From CBDFGT01 sp965247225 (GTDB lineage Bacteria; Pseudomonadota; Alphaproteobacteria; Rhizobiales; Rhizobiaceae), in assembly GCA_965247225.1 (NCBI GenBank), contig CBDFGT010000003.1:78023-142022 (forward strand): a stretch of 64,000 nt of DNA, read 5' to 3'. A program made the translations under genes and the position numbers. Shown here in pieces: positions 15,129 to 23,202 of this stretch (the first letter of the stretch is position 1; each line of letters starts with the position of its first letter). The notes below the pieces were generated by a model that saw only the letters and a list, made by a program, of their open reading frames with translations, was not told the origin of the DNA and made no database searches.

Positions 15129-17279
15129 ATGACAGAAGACCCGAACGCAGAAACGCCTTCCAGGATGGTGCGCCGCAAGCGCTATTTGTTCCTGCGTCTG
15201 GACAGCTGGATCGATTCCTCGATCTGGACCGCCGGCGTGCGGGCATGGGAAATCTGGGAAGAGACCAACATCTTTTTCCGGCGCTTTCGCCTCACCGGCT
15301 TCAGGCGTGTCCTGTCCGAAATGACCGGTGAGGCCATGAATGTGGGAACCGCAGGCTTTGTGCTGATGCTGGCGCTGGCGCTTCCGGCCTTTGAGGAGAC
15401 GAAGGGCGACTGGCGCAACCGCAGCGATTTTGCCGTCACCTTTCTGGATCGCTATGGCAATGTCATCGGCCATCGCGGCATTATCCACGAGGATTCCGTT
15501 CCCGTCGATGCCCTGCCCGATCATCTGGTCAAGGCGGTGCTGGCCACGGAAGACCGGCGCTTTTTCGATCATTTCGGCATTGATTTTCTGGGACTCATCC
15601 GTGCCATGAGCGAAAATGCCCGGGCGGGCAGCGTGGTCCAGGGCGGCTCCACCCTGACCCAGCAGCTGGCCAAGAACCTGTTTTTGAACAATGAGCGTTC
15701 CCTCCAGCGCAAGATCAAGGAAGCCTTCCTGGCCATCTGGCTGGAAGCCAATCTTACCAAGAAAGACATTCTCGGCCTTTATCTTGACCGGGCCTATATG
15801 GGCGGTGGCACGTTCGGGGCCGCCGCCGCCGCGCAGTTTTATTTCGGCAAGGATATTACCGATGTCGATCTGGCCGAATCCGCCATGCTGGCAGGCCTGT
15901 TCAAGGCCCCTGCCAAATACGCGCCGCATGCCAACCTGCCTGCCGCGCGCGCGCGCGCCAACGAGGTTTTGACCAATCTGGTCCAGAGCGGCATGATGAC
16001 CGAAGGCCAGGTGATTGCCGCGCGCCGCAATCCGGCCAGCGTGATGGACCGCGAAACGATCTCCTCTCCGGATTTCTTTCTCGACTGGGCTTTTGAGGAG
16101 GTCCAGCGTATTGCCAAACCGTTCCGCCAGCATTCGCTGGTGGTGCGCACCACCATGGACATGGGCCTGCAAAAGGCTGCCGAGGATTCGGTGGAAAACA
16201 GCCTGCGGCAATATGGCGAGGGCTATCATGTCCGTCAGGGTGCCTTGGTCACCATCGAGAATGGCGGTGCCGTGCGTGCCATGGTCGGCGGACGGGATTA
16301 TGGCGAAAGCCAGTTCAACCGCGCGACCAAAGCCTTGCGGCAACCGGGCTCCGCCTTCAAGGTCTATACCTATGCGCTGGCCATGGAACACGGCTTTACG
16401 CCGGAATCGGTCATTGTCGACGGGCCGATCAGCTGGCGCGGCTGGTCACCGCAAAATTACGGTCGCAGCTTTTCCGGACCGGTCACGCTCACCACGGCGC
16501 TGGCCAAATCCATCAATTCCGTGCCGGTGCGCCTTGCCAGGGATTATCTCGGTGTCGACCCCATCATTGCCCTTGCCAAAGACATGGGGGTGGAAACGCC
16601 CTTGCGGGCCGACAAGACCGTGCCGCTGGGTACAAGCGAGCTCACGGTTCTCGACCAGGCCACGGCCTACGCCGTTTTCCCGGCCGACGGCCTGGCATCG
16701 CGCCGCCACGGCATCAGCCAGATCGTCGATTATTCCGGCAAGGTGCTTTATGATTTTGGCCGTGACGAACCCGCCCCCAAACGGATCCTGTCGCAACAGG
16801 CCGTCTCGTCGATGAATACCATCCTGGCACAGATCCCGGTCATCGGCACGGCCCGCAAGGCAGCCCTTGACCGCGGCATTGTCACGGCAGGCAAGACCGG
16901 CACCACACAGGCCTATCGCGATGCGTGGTTTGTCGGCTTTACCGGCAATTACACAACCGCCGTCTGGTTCGGCAATGATGACTATACATCCACCAACAAC
17001 ATGACCGGCGGTTCGCTGCCCGCCATGACCTTCAAGCGGTTCATGGATTATGCCCATCAGGGCATCGAGCTGAAACCCATTCCCGGCATTGCCAATCCCC
17101 TGCCTGCCGAAGTACCGGCCACGGTCGCTGCCACCACGCCTGCAGACGATGCGCTGCCGCCGCTCATCCGCCCGCGCTCGCTGTCGGCCCAGTCCACCCG
17201 CCTGCTGCAATCCATCGGCGAGATGCTGCGCACTGCGCCGGAGATCAAACCGGCGCAGAAAGTGGCGGTCAGCGGGTAG
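15129..17279 (+). CDS. Class A penicillin-binding protein (transglycosylase/transpeptidase)
   Basis: A 716-residue bifunctional peptidoglycan synthase. One membrane anchor (TAGFVLMLALALPAF, ~residue 76) follows a basic N-terminus. GT51 domain: ATEDRRFFDHFGID with the catalytic Glu, then GGSTLTQQLAKNLFL and LYLDRAYMGGGTFG. Transpeptidase domain: SxxK in QPGSAFKVYTYALA, SxN in KSINS, KTG in AGKTGTTQAYRDAWFVGF. The C-terminal ~60 residues are Pro/Ala-rich. Start MTEDPNAET at 15129 has AAGG just upstream; MTKLFNLFF at 15027 would add 34 residues and is the main alternative. It is transcribed divergently from the YcgN gene. Confidence 0.92.
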   Translation: MTEDPNAETPSRMVRRKRYLFLRLDSWIDSSIWTAGVRAWEIWEETNIFFRRFRLTGFRRVLSEMTGEAMNVGTAGFVLMLALALPAFEETKGDWRNRSDFAVTFLDRYGNVIGHRGIIHEDSVPVDALPDHLVKAVLATEDRRFFDHFGIDFLGLIRAMSENARAGSVVQGGSTLTQQLAKNLFLNNERSLQRKIKEAFLAIWLEANLTKKDILGLYLDRAYMGGGTFGAAAAAQFYFGKDITDVDLAESAMLAGLFKAPAKYAPHANLPAARARANEVLTNLVQSGMMTEGQVIAARRNPASVMDRETISSPDFFLDWAFEEVQRIAKPFRQHSLVVRTTMDMGLQKAAEDSVENSLRQYGEGYHVRQGALVTIENGGAVRAMVGGRDYGESQFNRATKALRQPGSAFKVYTYALAMEHGFTPESVIVDGPISWRGWSPQNYGRSFSGPVTLTTALAKSINSVPVRLARDYLGVDPIIALAKDMGVETPLRADKTVPLGTSELTVLDQATAYAVFPADGLASRRHGISQIVDYSGKVLYDFGRDEPAPKRILSQQAVSSMNTILAQIPVIGTARKAALDRGIVTAGKTGTTQAYRDAWFVGFTGNYTTAVWFGNDDYTSTNNMTGGSLPAMTFKRFMDYAHQGIELKPIPGIANPLPAEVPATVAATTPADDALPPLIRPRSLSAQSTRLLQSIGEMLRTAPEIKPAQKVAVSG

Positions 17280-17347
17280 ATGTGGAAATCCGCCCTTATC
17301 GGCTGAAGGTTTCATCCTCTCATTAACCTTTAGGCAGGGCAAGGTTG

Positions 17348-17412
17348 ATAAAATTGGTTGACATACACATATAGCAAGAGCCATCAATCAAGACCATCAA
17401 CCAATATTTTAT
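17348..17412 (+). promoter_or_regulatory. Inverted-repeat operator/promoter of the second Xre-type locus
   Basis: ATAAAATTGGTTGA at 17348-17361 is inverted at 17397-17412 (TCAACCAATATTTTAT, two extra bases). A TTGACA hexamer at 17358-17363 overlaps the left arm as a -35 candidate. The right arm ends 14 bp before the start codon at 17427. The layout suggests autoregulation by the encoded HTH protein. Confidence 0.6.
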
Positions 17413-17426
17413 GCAGGACAGATCCA

Positions 17427-18395
17427 ATGCATTCACGTCGCGAGCAAAAGGTTCCAGACGTTGTCGCAAAGAACCTTGTTTCAATGCGCAATGATATCCA
17501 CTATTTTGACGACCTGCAGATGCGGGTACGCAGCGCCAGCGATCTCGCCGGGCAAAAGGTTTATCCGGCACATAATGTGCGTGGCACATTGCGCAAGGCC
17601 TCCGAAAATTACGGTTCAAAGTGCAAGGCCGGCGGCCATGACGCACACCTGTTGTCGAATTTTCCAGATCTTGAGGCGACACTTTCCGAAATGTCTGCGC
17701 TTGCACGGTATTTCGTCAGGGCAGCAAGTCGAACAGATGTGGGAGAAATCTCACCGGCCTACCGGGCATTGCGTCAGCTTGCGCCTCTGTACCCAACACC
17801 GGGAATGATCTTGGGACTGGCCGATGACGACTTTGGCAAGAGCTCTAAACTCATGGCGAAATACCTGACATCACTAAAGTCGGACCTGACCGGACTGGTC
17901 AAGACTTTACAGGATTTGGAGGTGACCGGCCCGGATCATAACAGTCCTGAAATCGTCTCTCCACAGGACGATTTTGATACTTATACAGAAACGCTTCTCA
18001 CCGGGGCCGGTGGTGGCTTGTCCTTGACGGAAGCTGCGGAAAAACTGGGCATGTCCCGTCAGGCATTGCACAAGCGGGTCAAGGAAGGCTCCGTGCTGGG
18101 CATGATGCGCGGCAGCAAGATCGCCATTCCATCGGTGCAGTTCGTTCTGCATAAGGGCGTCATCGGCCTGACGCCTGGCATGCAAGAAGTTGTGCAGGTT
18201 TTTGATCTCGCTGAAGCAAGCAGGTGGGATTGTCTGCAATTTTTACTTGATACCGATCCCAATCTCGATATGCTTCCTGTGGATGCGCTGCAAAAGGGGC
18301 ATCCGGCAGGTGTGGCCGGTGTCGTGCGTGCCGCCCGGGCCTATCTTGGTATCGGGGAGGGTGAACCGGAAAATGCCAGGCAGGTCGCTACCTGA
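17427..18395 (+). CDS. Xre/MbcA/ParS-type antitoxin-like HTH protein (long form)
   Basis: A 322-residue protein. The C-terminal half has a helix-turn-helix (SLTEAAEKLGMSRQALHKRV) followed by SVLGMMRGSKIAIPSVQFVL and a toxin-binding-like end (HPAGVAGVVRAARAYLG). The N-terminal ~190 residues, mostly helical (EATLSEMSALARYFVRAASR; MILGLADDDFGKSSKLMAKY), are not recognised and make it far longer than ordinary Xre antitoxins of 110-160 residues. The ATG at 17427 has AGGACAG upstream. The next gene, a RES-type toxin fragment, starts within its 3' end (18373), the usual antitoxin-toxin coupling. Role as antitoxin is inferred. Confidence 0.7.
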   Translation: MHSRREQKVPDVVAKNLVSMRNDIHYFDDLQMRVRSASDLAGQKVYPAHNVRGTLRKASENYGSKCKAGGHDAHLLSNFPDLEATLSEMSALARYFVRAASRTDVGEISPAYRALRQLAPLYPTPGMILGLADDDFGKSSKLMAKYLTSLKSDLTGLVKTLQDLEVTGPDHNSPEIVSPQDDFDTYTETLLTGAGGGLSLTEAAEKLGMSRQALHKRVKEGSVLGMMRGSKIAIPSVQFVLHKGVIGLTPGMQEVVQVFDLAEASRWDCLQFLLDTDPNLDMLPVDALQKGHPAGVAGVVRAARAYLGIGEGEPENARQVAT

Positions 18396-18758
18396 TCACT
18401 TTGAAGTGCATGCCCTTCCAAGCGGAACAGAAATGGTCCGGGTTCATGAAAGCGCATATGGGCCGATCTGGTTTGGCCCGGCCTCAACGCCGATGCACCG
18501 GTTCGATTCCACCAATGGCACCTTCAAGATCTTTTATGCCGCAGCAACGCTGAAAGGTGCCATTGCCGAAACCTTGCTTTCAAATCACGCCACGACAATG
18601 ATGAACTCTGCTTTGCCCTGTTTGATCGCGTTATGTCTGTCGACCTCACCATCGAAAAAACCGAGCATTTCAAGGACAACTGGGCCATGACCCAACGTAT
18701 CCTGAAATCCTATGGTTCCCTTCTCGATCCCATGCGGTCATTGCCGCCACTTCGCTGA
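18373..18758 (+). pseudogene. RES-domain toxin, frameshifted/truncated
   Basis: The first ~75 codons from the ATG at 18373 match the RES N-terminal half: EMVRVHESAYGPIWFGPAST, MHRFDSTNGTFKIFYAAATL, KGAIAETLL. After about 18605 this frame loses similarity and stops at 18690. A shifted frame continues to a stop at 18758 (FDRVMSVDLTIEKTEHFKDN) but is also far shorter than an intact RES C-terminus. The toxin is therefore most likely inactivated by a frameshift or deletion. The start overlaps the upstream antitoxin-like gene by 23 bp. Compare the intact RES gene at 2717-3304. Confidence 0.75.
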
Positions 18759-18869
18759 CATCTCCCCTTTCCCCGCAGACGCATTTTGTCCAGCCCCTGC
18801 CCCCATTTGCCGTTACGCCCGAATCCGTGTTAACCCTTGGCCGTTCCTTTCATCCTGCATCTGGTTTTC

Positions 18870-19457
18870 ATGTTTCGGGTTCCCTTGTATATCGCTGTGA
18901 TCTTGACCATCGCTTTTGGCGGCGGCATTTACGTGACCCGTGCAGCACTTGATGCCACCGTGGGGTTTGGCGCGATCCGGCTCGGCGCGTTTGAAGCCTT
19001 TCCGCAGGCCCAGACAGGGGATGCCGATCCTTACGCCCGATCACACCGTTCCAAGGCCGGCAAACTGTTGTTTGGCAGTGCCGAGGGCCTGGCCTTCATT
19101 GCCAGGGTTGATGATGAAGGCGACCGTCTCGATCCTGCCTGCACCTATGTGATCTCCGGACTGACCCCGCCTGCCCGTTTCTGGACGCTGTTTGCCACAG
19201 ATCTGGATGACCAGCCCTTGAATCCCGGAGAGGATCTGCCTGCCGGGCAGAATTCCTGGTCTGTGCTGCGCGGGGTGGACGGATCGTTCCGGGTTTCGGT
19301 TTCCCAAAATGCCCAGCCCGGCAACTGGATTGCCCTTGCGGCCAACAGGCCGTTCAAACTGGTCCTGAACCTTCTGGACACGCCGACGGCCGGCAGTTCC
19401 GGAGTGGTGGATCTGGTCATGCCCGCTGTTACCAAAGCGGGGTGCGGTGATGTTTAA
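18870..19457 (+). CDS. DUF1214-domain exported/membrane-anchored protein
   Basis: A 195-residue protein with an N-terminal membrane anchor (MFRVPLYIAVILTIAFGGGI) and a DUF1214-type beta domain: CTYVISGLTPPARFWTLFA, near residue 100, and later GNWIALAANRPFKLVLNLLD. Start placed at MFRVPLY (18870) because the upstream in-frame residues precede a signal-anchor that already begins there. It overlaps the next gene, a DUF1254-type protein, by 8 bp. The pair is commonly found together in rhizobia; function unknown, with a periplasmic location implied. Confidence 0.85.
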   Translation: MFRVPLYIAVILTIAFGGGIYVTRAALDATVGFGAIRLGAFEAFPQAQTGDADPYARSHRSKAGKLLFGSAEGLAFIARVDDEGDRLDPACTYVISGLTPPARFWTLFATDLDDQPLNPGEDLPAGQNSWSVLRGVDGSFRVSVSQNAQPGNWIALAANRPFKLVLNLLDTPTAGSSGVVDLVMPAVTKAGCGDV

Positions 19458-19992
19458 ATGGGTTCTGGCCATTGTCACCGGGCTTGTGGGAGCGGCTCTC
19501 CTGCATGTGATCATCATTTTGACCATGCCGAATTTTACCGGACGCGATGGCTATACCCGTGTGGCCAATGAAGGGGAAAGCAACGTGTTCACGAAGCTTT
19601 CCGGGAAGCCGGATGAAGCCGGGCTTGCCAATGGCGACCCCTTCCTGCGGCTGGCGGTCTGTTCCTTTTCCACTGCGCAAAAGCCGGTGCGGTTTCAGGC
19701 AGAGGGCGATGTGCCGTTCTGGTCCCTGGCGATTTACGACTCTGACAATAACGAGGTTTTCAGCATGACAGACCGCACGGCCATTGCCGCCGGTGTGCTG
19801 GATGTGATTGTGGCAAATGCCGCACAACTGAATGTGATCCGCAAAACCACGCCCGAAATTGTCTCGCAATCGATTCTGGTCGATATGCAGGCCCGGGATG
19901 GCTATGCCGTGCTGCGCGCGCTGGTGCCGCTGCCGAGCATGGAAGAGACAGCGTCCGATTTTCTCGACAGTGCCGATTGCAGCGTTTTTTGA
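19450..19992 (+). CDS. DUF1254-domain membrane-anchored protein
   Basis: A 180-residue protein with an N-terminal membrane segment (KWVLAIVTGLVGAALLHVII, residues 3-22) then a periplasmic domain with the DUF1254 pattern: DPFLRLAVCSFSTAQKPVRF, VPFWSLAIYDSDNNEVFSMT and a late cysteine (DSADCSVF). Start ATG at 19450, one codon after an in-frame GTG; it overlaps the DUF1214 gene. The two products probably act together at the cell envelope. No enzyme motif is visible. Confidence 0.83.
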   Translation: MFKWVLAIVTGLVGAALLHVIIILTMPNFTGRDGYTRVANEGESNVFTKLSGKPDEAGLANGDPFLRLAVCSFSTAQKPVRFQAEGDVPFWSLAIYDSDNNEVFSMTDRTAIAAGVLDVIVANAAQLNVIRKTTPEIVSQSILVDMQARDGYAVLRALVPLPSMEETASDFLDSADCSVF

Positions 19993-20016
19993 CAGTCTGC
20001 CGGCCGCAACAGGCTT

Positions 20017-20226
20017 TCAGTGCCTGCGCGGGCCACCGGTTCCCGATCCCGGATGGTTATCTTCCGGTGCCTGCTCGCTGACCAGACAGATGCGCTCCAC
20101 CCGTTCGTAACGCACACCGGTAAACATGAGGATCTGGGCGTCCAGCCGTTGGGATGGCGGTGATGCAAGGGCCTTGCGGCGGTCTGTAGCGGGCATGCGG
20201 CCCTGTAATGGAATAATGTCTGCCAT
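20017..20226 (-). CDS. Small conserved hypothetical protein
   Basis: A 69-residue protein, MADIIPLQGRMPATDRRKAL followed by RLDAQILMFTGVRYERVERI and a Gly/Pro-rich tail. I recall similar short proteins (…FTGVRYER…) in other rhizobia, but no function. It begins at MADIIPL (20226); the frame upstream adds 25 low-information residues. It is convergent with the DUF1254 gene and divergent from DUF2336. Confidence 0.6.
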   Translation of the reverse strand: MADIIPLQGRMPATDRRKALASPPSQRLDAQILMFTGVRYERVERICLVSEQAPEDNHPGSGTGGPRRH

Positions 20227-20603
20227 GGTCGTCCTCATAGTATGAGTCGGATGAATCTTCATGACACTGTCATCCTGCCCGTTCTGCGGGCTTTTGTGCA
20301 TTCAGGACGTGAAACCCTGCTTTCATCTGCACCATTTCTCACGTGCTTGCGATTACACGCGAATCGCAAAGGTTCCTGTGTTCAAAAAATGTCATACGGG
20401 CCTGCACACGAAGTGCGGGAGCACGAAGCATTTTCCTGAATTCCATTCAGCCACAGTTTGGTTAATGGCTTGCTAACAGTTTTGGATTAATGTGAACCAG
20501 CCTGGCATAGAGCGTGTCGTCAATTATGGTTTGTCCTGATCCAGTCATTCTCCTGCCCCGCAACAGGGCGGGAGAATGACGGTCATCTTTGTATCGAGCA
20601 GGT
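20227..20603. other. Intergenic region upstream of the DUF2336 gene
   Basis: About 375 bp without a convincing gene, between two divergently transcribed genes. Its only clear structure is the long perfect hairpin at 20544-20580, described separately. The rest shows no repeat or strong promoter that I can support. Confidence 0.5.
20544..20580. repeat. Perfect 15-bp stem-loop just upstream of DUF2336
   Basis: GTCATTCTCCTGCCC at 20544-20558 pairs along its whole length (one G-T wobble) with GGGCGGGAGAATGAC at 20566-20580 around a 7-base loop. No U-tract follows, so it is not a standard terminator. It may be a REP-like palindrome or a 5'-leader structure. Confidence 0.7.
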
Positions 20604-21659
20604 GTGTCTGTGTCTGAACGTTTTCGTGATCTTGAAAGATTGCCTGCCACGCGCAAGAAAGATGTTGTCCTTATGGCAACGATTTCCAGTTACGAATCCC
20701 TCCCTCACCCCTCCCGTATGGACATGAAGCAGTTTGCCGAGCTCATGGAACCGCTGTTTCGTGCCTCAAGCGATGATGCCCGGCGCGAGGCCGCTGCCGT
20801 ACTGTCACGATGCAAGGTCGTGCCGCAGCCGGTGGCGCTGTTCATTGCCAGCCAGCCGATCCATATCGCCGCCCTGTTTCTCACCCGTTCCCCGGCCATT
20901 GATGACCAGACATTGATGACGATTGCCCGCACACAGGGGGCGGCCCATGCCAGGGCTATTGCGGGACGGGATGATCTTTCACCGCACGTCATTGATTTTC
21001 TGGTTGGCCTGCGCGAGACCACCAAACCCGCACCGAAACCTGCACCGGAGCCCGCCGCCTTGCGGAACCGGGAGGTCGAGCCGCCTGCCACCCGGCTGCA
21101 GCGTCCGGCCCTGCCGGAATTCGACCCCGGTTTTCTTCCCGATGAGATCACCCGGAGCGAGCGGGAAGAGGATCTGCGCCAGCATCTGCGTTTTCTGGTT
21201 TCCCGACTGGAGCCGGTCAGCGCCCGTCCACCGGTTCTGGTCCCTGCAGACCCCATACAGGAAGCCCTGCTGGTGCGCTTTGCCCGTTTGTGCCAGCCCC
21301 GCAACTTCCTGCATGTTCTCTCCCATGCGCTCGATGTCAGCGATGCTCTCGGCGAACGGATTTTGCTGGATCTTTCCGGCAGCCAGCTGGCGACAACGCT
21401 TCTGGCGCTGGGACTGCGCGCCCATGAGATTGAATTTGTGCTCACCCGGTTTTATCCGCACCTGAGCCAGCCGCAGGACGAAACCAGTCGCGCCGACCAG
21501 CTGATTGCCGGTCTTTCTGTCGACCAGTGCCAGTTGCGCGTCGCTTCGTGGCAGCGGGCGGATTTCTACACCCGCTATCCGCAGGTGTCTGATCAGGAAA
21601 TGCCAGATGTCGCCAATGACGATTCTGCCATGTCTGCGGTGCGAAGCCAGCGCAAATAG
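20604..21659 (+). CDS. DUF2336-domain protein
   Basis: A ~351-residue protein of the alphaproteobacterial DUF2336 family (helical, HEAT-like). Features: RKKDVVLMATISSYESLPHP near the N-terminus, ELMEPLFRASSDDARREAAA, and alternating helices through VDQCQLRVASWQRADFYTRY at the end. A Pro/Ala-rich linker (residues ~140-165) separates two helical halves. The start is uncertain: GTG at 20604 or 20610, or ATG at 20673 (MATISSYE). The conserved-looking block before MATIS favours a GTG start. The mRNA leader contains a 15-bp hairpin. Function unknown. Confidence 0.8.
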   Translation: MSVSERFRDLERLPATRKKDVVLMATISSYESLPHPSRMDMKQFAELMEPLFRASSDDARREAAAVLSRCKVVPQPVALFIASQPIHIAALFLTRSPAIDDQTLMTIARTQGAAHARAIAGRDDLSPHVIDFLVGLRETTKPAPKPAPEPAALRNREVEPPATRLQRPALPEFDPGFLPDEITRSEREEDLRQHLRFLVSRLEPVSARPPVLVPADPIQEALLVRFARLCQPRNFLHVLSHALDVSDALGERILLDLSGSQLATTLLALGLRAHEIEFVLTRFYPHLSQPQDETSRADQLIAGLSVDQCQLRVASWQRADFYTRYPQVSDQEMPDVANDDSAMSAVRSQRK

Positions 21660-21695
21660 CGCAATCCTGACAGATGAGGATTGCGTGCCCCGTCC

Positions 21696-22049
21696 CTATG
21701 ATGACGGCGGCATGTCCGCGACATCGAACAGGTCACGGACCGTTTCACATTCCAGTTCCACCACCCAGAGATCGCTGTCAAAGCGGATTTCACGCTCCAG
21801 AAGGGCGCGGATTTCCTCCGCATCCACCCTGTCCAGCCGCAGCTCGAACAGGCGGTCTGCGCTATCCTCTCCATCCATCATCGCCTGCGGTGCAGGCCCG
21901 TAGAGGCTTTCCAGACCGTCGCGATGGCGATGGCGGATGAAGATGGCCCCGGCCTGCAACGCGCCCTTCCTTTCCACAGAGGCAAAGCCTCCGGTATCGA
22001 ACACACGGCGGATCAGTGCGGAAACAAGGAAACCAGATGTCAGACGCAT
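21696..22049 (-). CDS. DUF1491-family protein
   Basis: A 117-residue protein: MRLTSGFLVSALIRRVFDTG, then FASVERKGALQAGAIFIRHR, LYGPAPQAM and LWVVELECETVRDLFDVAD. This matches the small DUF1491 family of alphaproteobacteria, whose function is unknown. It starts at MRLTSGF (22049); open frame upstream contributes nothing conserved. It is on the same strand and downstream of the peptidoglycan-binding and kinase genes. Confidence 0.85.
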   Translation of the reverse strand: MRLTSGFLVSALIRRVFDTGGFASVERKGALQAGAIFIRHRHRDGLESLYGPAPQAMMDGEDSADRLFELRLDRVDAEEIRALLEREIRFDSDLWVVELECETVRDLFDVADMPPSS

Positions 22050-22176
22050 GGCTACGGGATATACCCGAATGGACGGCAGGTCAAAGGCAGGGGCCAAGAT
22101 TTGAGGGCAAGGGGATGAGAGCATGATGTCTCTGGCCGGAACCCGATTGCCCCGGGCACCCTCACCACCTGTTCGG

Positions 22177-23202
22177 TTACAAGGCACCGATATCTTTCAG
22201 CTTTTTCAGAACGGCCGCGTTGGGCTCGCCGGTTTCCGGCAGGCGGTAGTGCTTTTGAAAATGCAGGATGGCCTGTCTGGTCTGTTCGCCTGCAAAACCG
22301 TCAATGGTAATGCCGGTATAGGCCATGTTGGCCAGCCCCTTCTGGATGTTCAGCACCATTTCGGGGGATGCCGGCAAGGCCGCAGCCTCCCCTTTCGCAG
22401 ACTTGGCCTCTTTCACCCCTGCGGGCTTTTGTGCCCCTGAAACGGGGACGTCAACAGGCTGCGGCGGCACGGTTTGCGGCGGAAGCTGCGCTTCGGCAGC
22501 ATTGATGGCAGCGGCGACCGGGTCTATGCCTGTGGAATGGGTTGTGGTTGCATCCATTTGCGGACGCTCCGCGGGGATGACCTTGCTGTCTGCATTTTCA
22601 GCCAGAAGAGCATCAAGGACGCGCTGCGATGGCTTGCCTGTTTCCGGCAGACGCGCGGATTCTTCAAAAAACAGGATGGCACTTTCAGTTTTCGGCCCGG
22701 TGACGCCGTCGGCAGGACCATCATAGAGCCCGCGGTTGGCCAGTTGCTTCTGGATGGAGCGGATCATCTCCGCATCGGCCGGGTTCTGGTCAGCAGCAGG
22801 CGGGGCCACGACAGCCTGCGGCAGGGCCGGGTGTTGGGCAGACGGTGCCGGTTCCGGCCCGGCAGCAGCATCTTGCAGCGTCTGGCCGGTGCCGCGTTCT
22901 CGCTCGATCCTGAAAGTGGTCACATCCGGTGATGCGGTGTTCTCAGCACCATTGGCAAACCGCGCCTGGAAAGCCTTGAAATCATCCCTTGTGTTCCAGA
23001 ACGGGTGCGGATGGTGGCCTGGCTGATACCAGAGTGCATTGGCGGCCACACAGGAAAAAATAATCACAAAGGCCAGCGTCCCGCCGCTTGTCGAAGGGTT
23101 GGCCGCCACCATCCCGCCTGCTGCACCCAGGATGCGCATCAGCACACCAGGCGGGCGACGGACCTGCTTTTTCTCAGGCGCTTTTCGCTTTCGCGTGGTC
23201 AT
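22177..23202 (-). CDS. Peptidoglycan-binding-domain membrane protein
   Basis: A 341-residue protein with a basic N-terminus (MTTRKRKAPEKKQVRRP), one membrane segment (GGTLAFVIIFSCVAANALWY, ~residue 45) and a periplasmic part carrying two PG_binding_1 repeats: IRSIQKQLANRGLYDGPADG with GPKTESAILFFEE (~145-185), and VLNIQKGLANMAYTGITIDG with GEQTRQAILHFQKHY (~285-325). A Pro/Gln-rich linker joins them. Its start lies 28 bp inside the end of the upstream sensor-kinase gene, so the two are probably translationally coupled, which suggests a link between envelope state and signalling. Confidence 0.87.
   Translation of the reverse strand: MTTRKRKAPEKKQVRRPPGVLMRILGAAGGMVAANPSTSGGTLAFVIIFSCVAANALWYQPGHHPHPFWNTRDDFKAFQARFANGAENTASPDVTTFRIERERGTGQTLQDAAAGPEPAPSAQHPALPQAVVAPPAADQNPADAEMIRSIQKQLANRGLYDGPADGVTGPKTESAILFFEESARLPETGKPSQRVLDALLAENADSKVIPAERPQMDATTTHSTGIDPVAAAINAAEAQLPPQTVPPQPVDVPVSGAQKPAGVKEAKSAKGEAAALPASPEMVLNIQKGLANMAYTGITIDGFAGEQTRQAILHFQKHYRLPETGEPNAAVLKKLKDIGAL

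Noticed and set aside
15063..16391. Minus-strand open frame (442 codons) opposite the penicillin-binding protein
   Set aside because: Antisense to an intact PBP; composition artefact.
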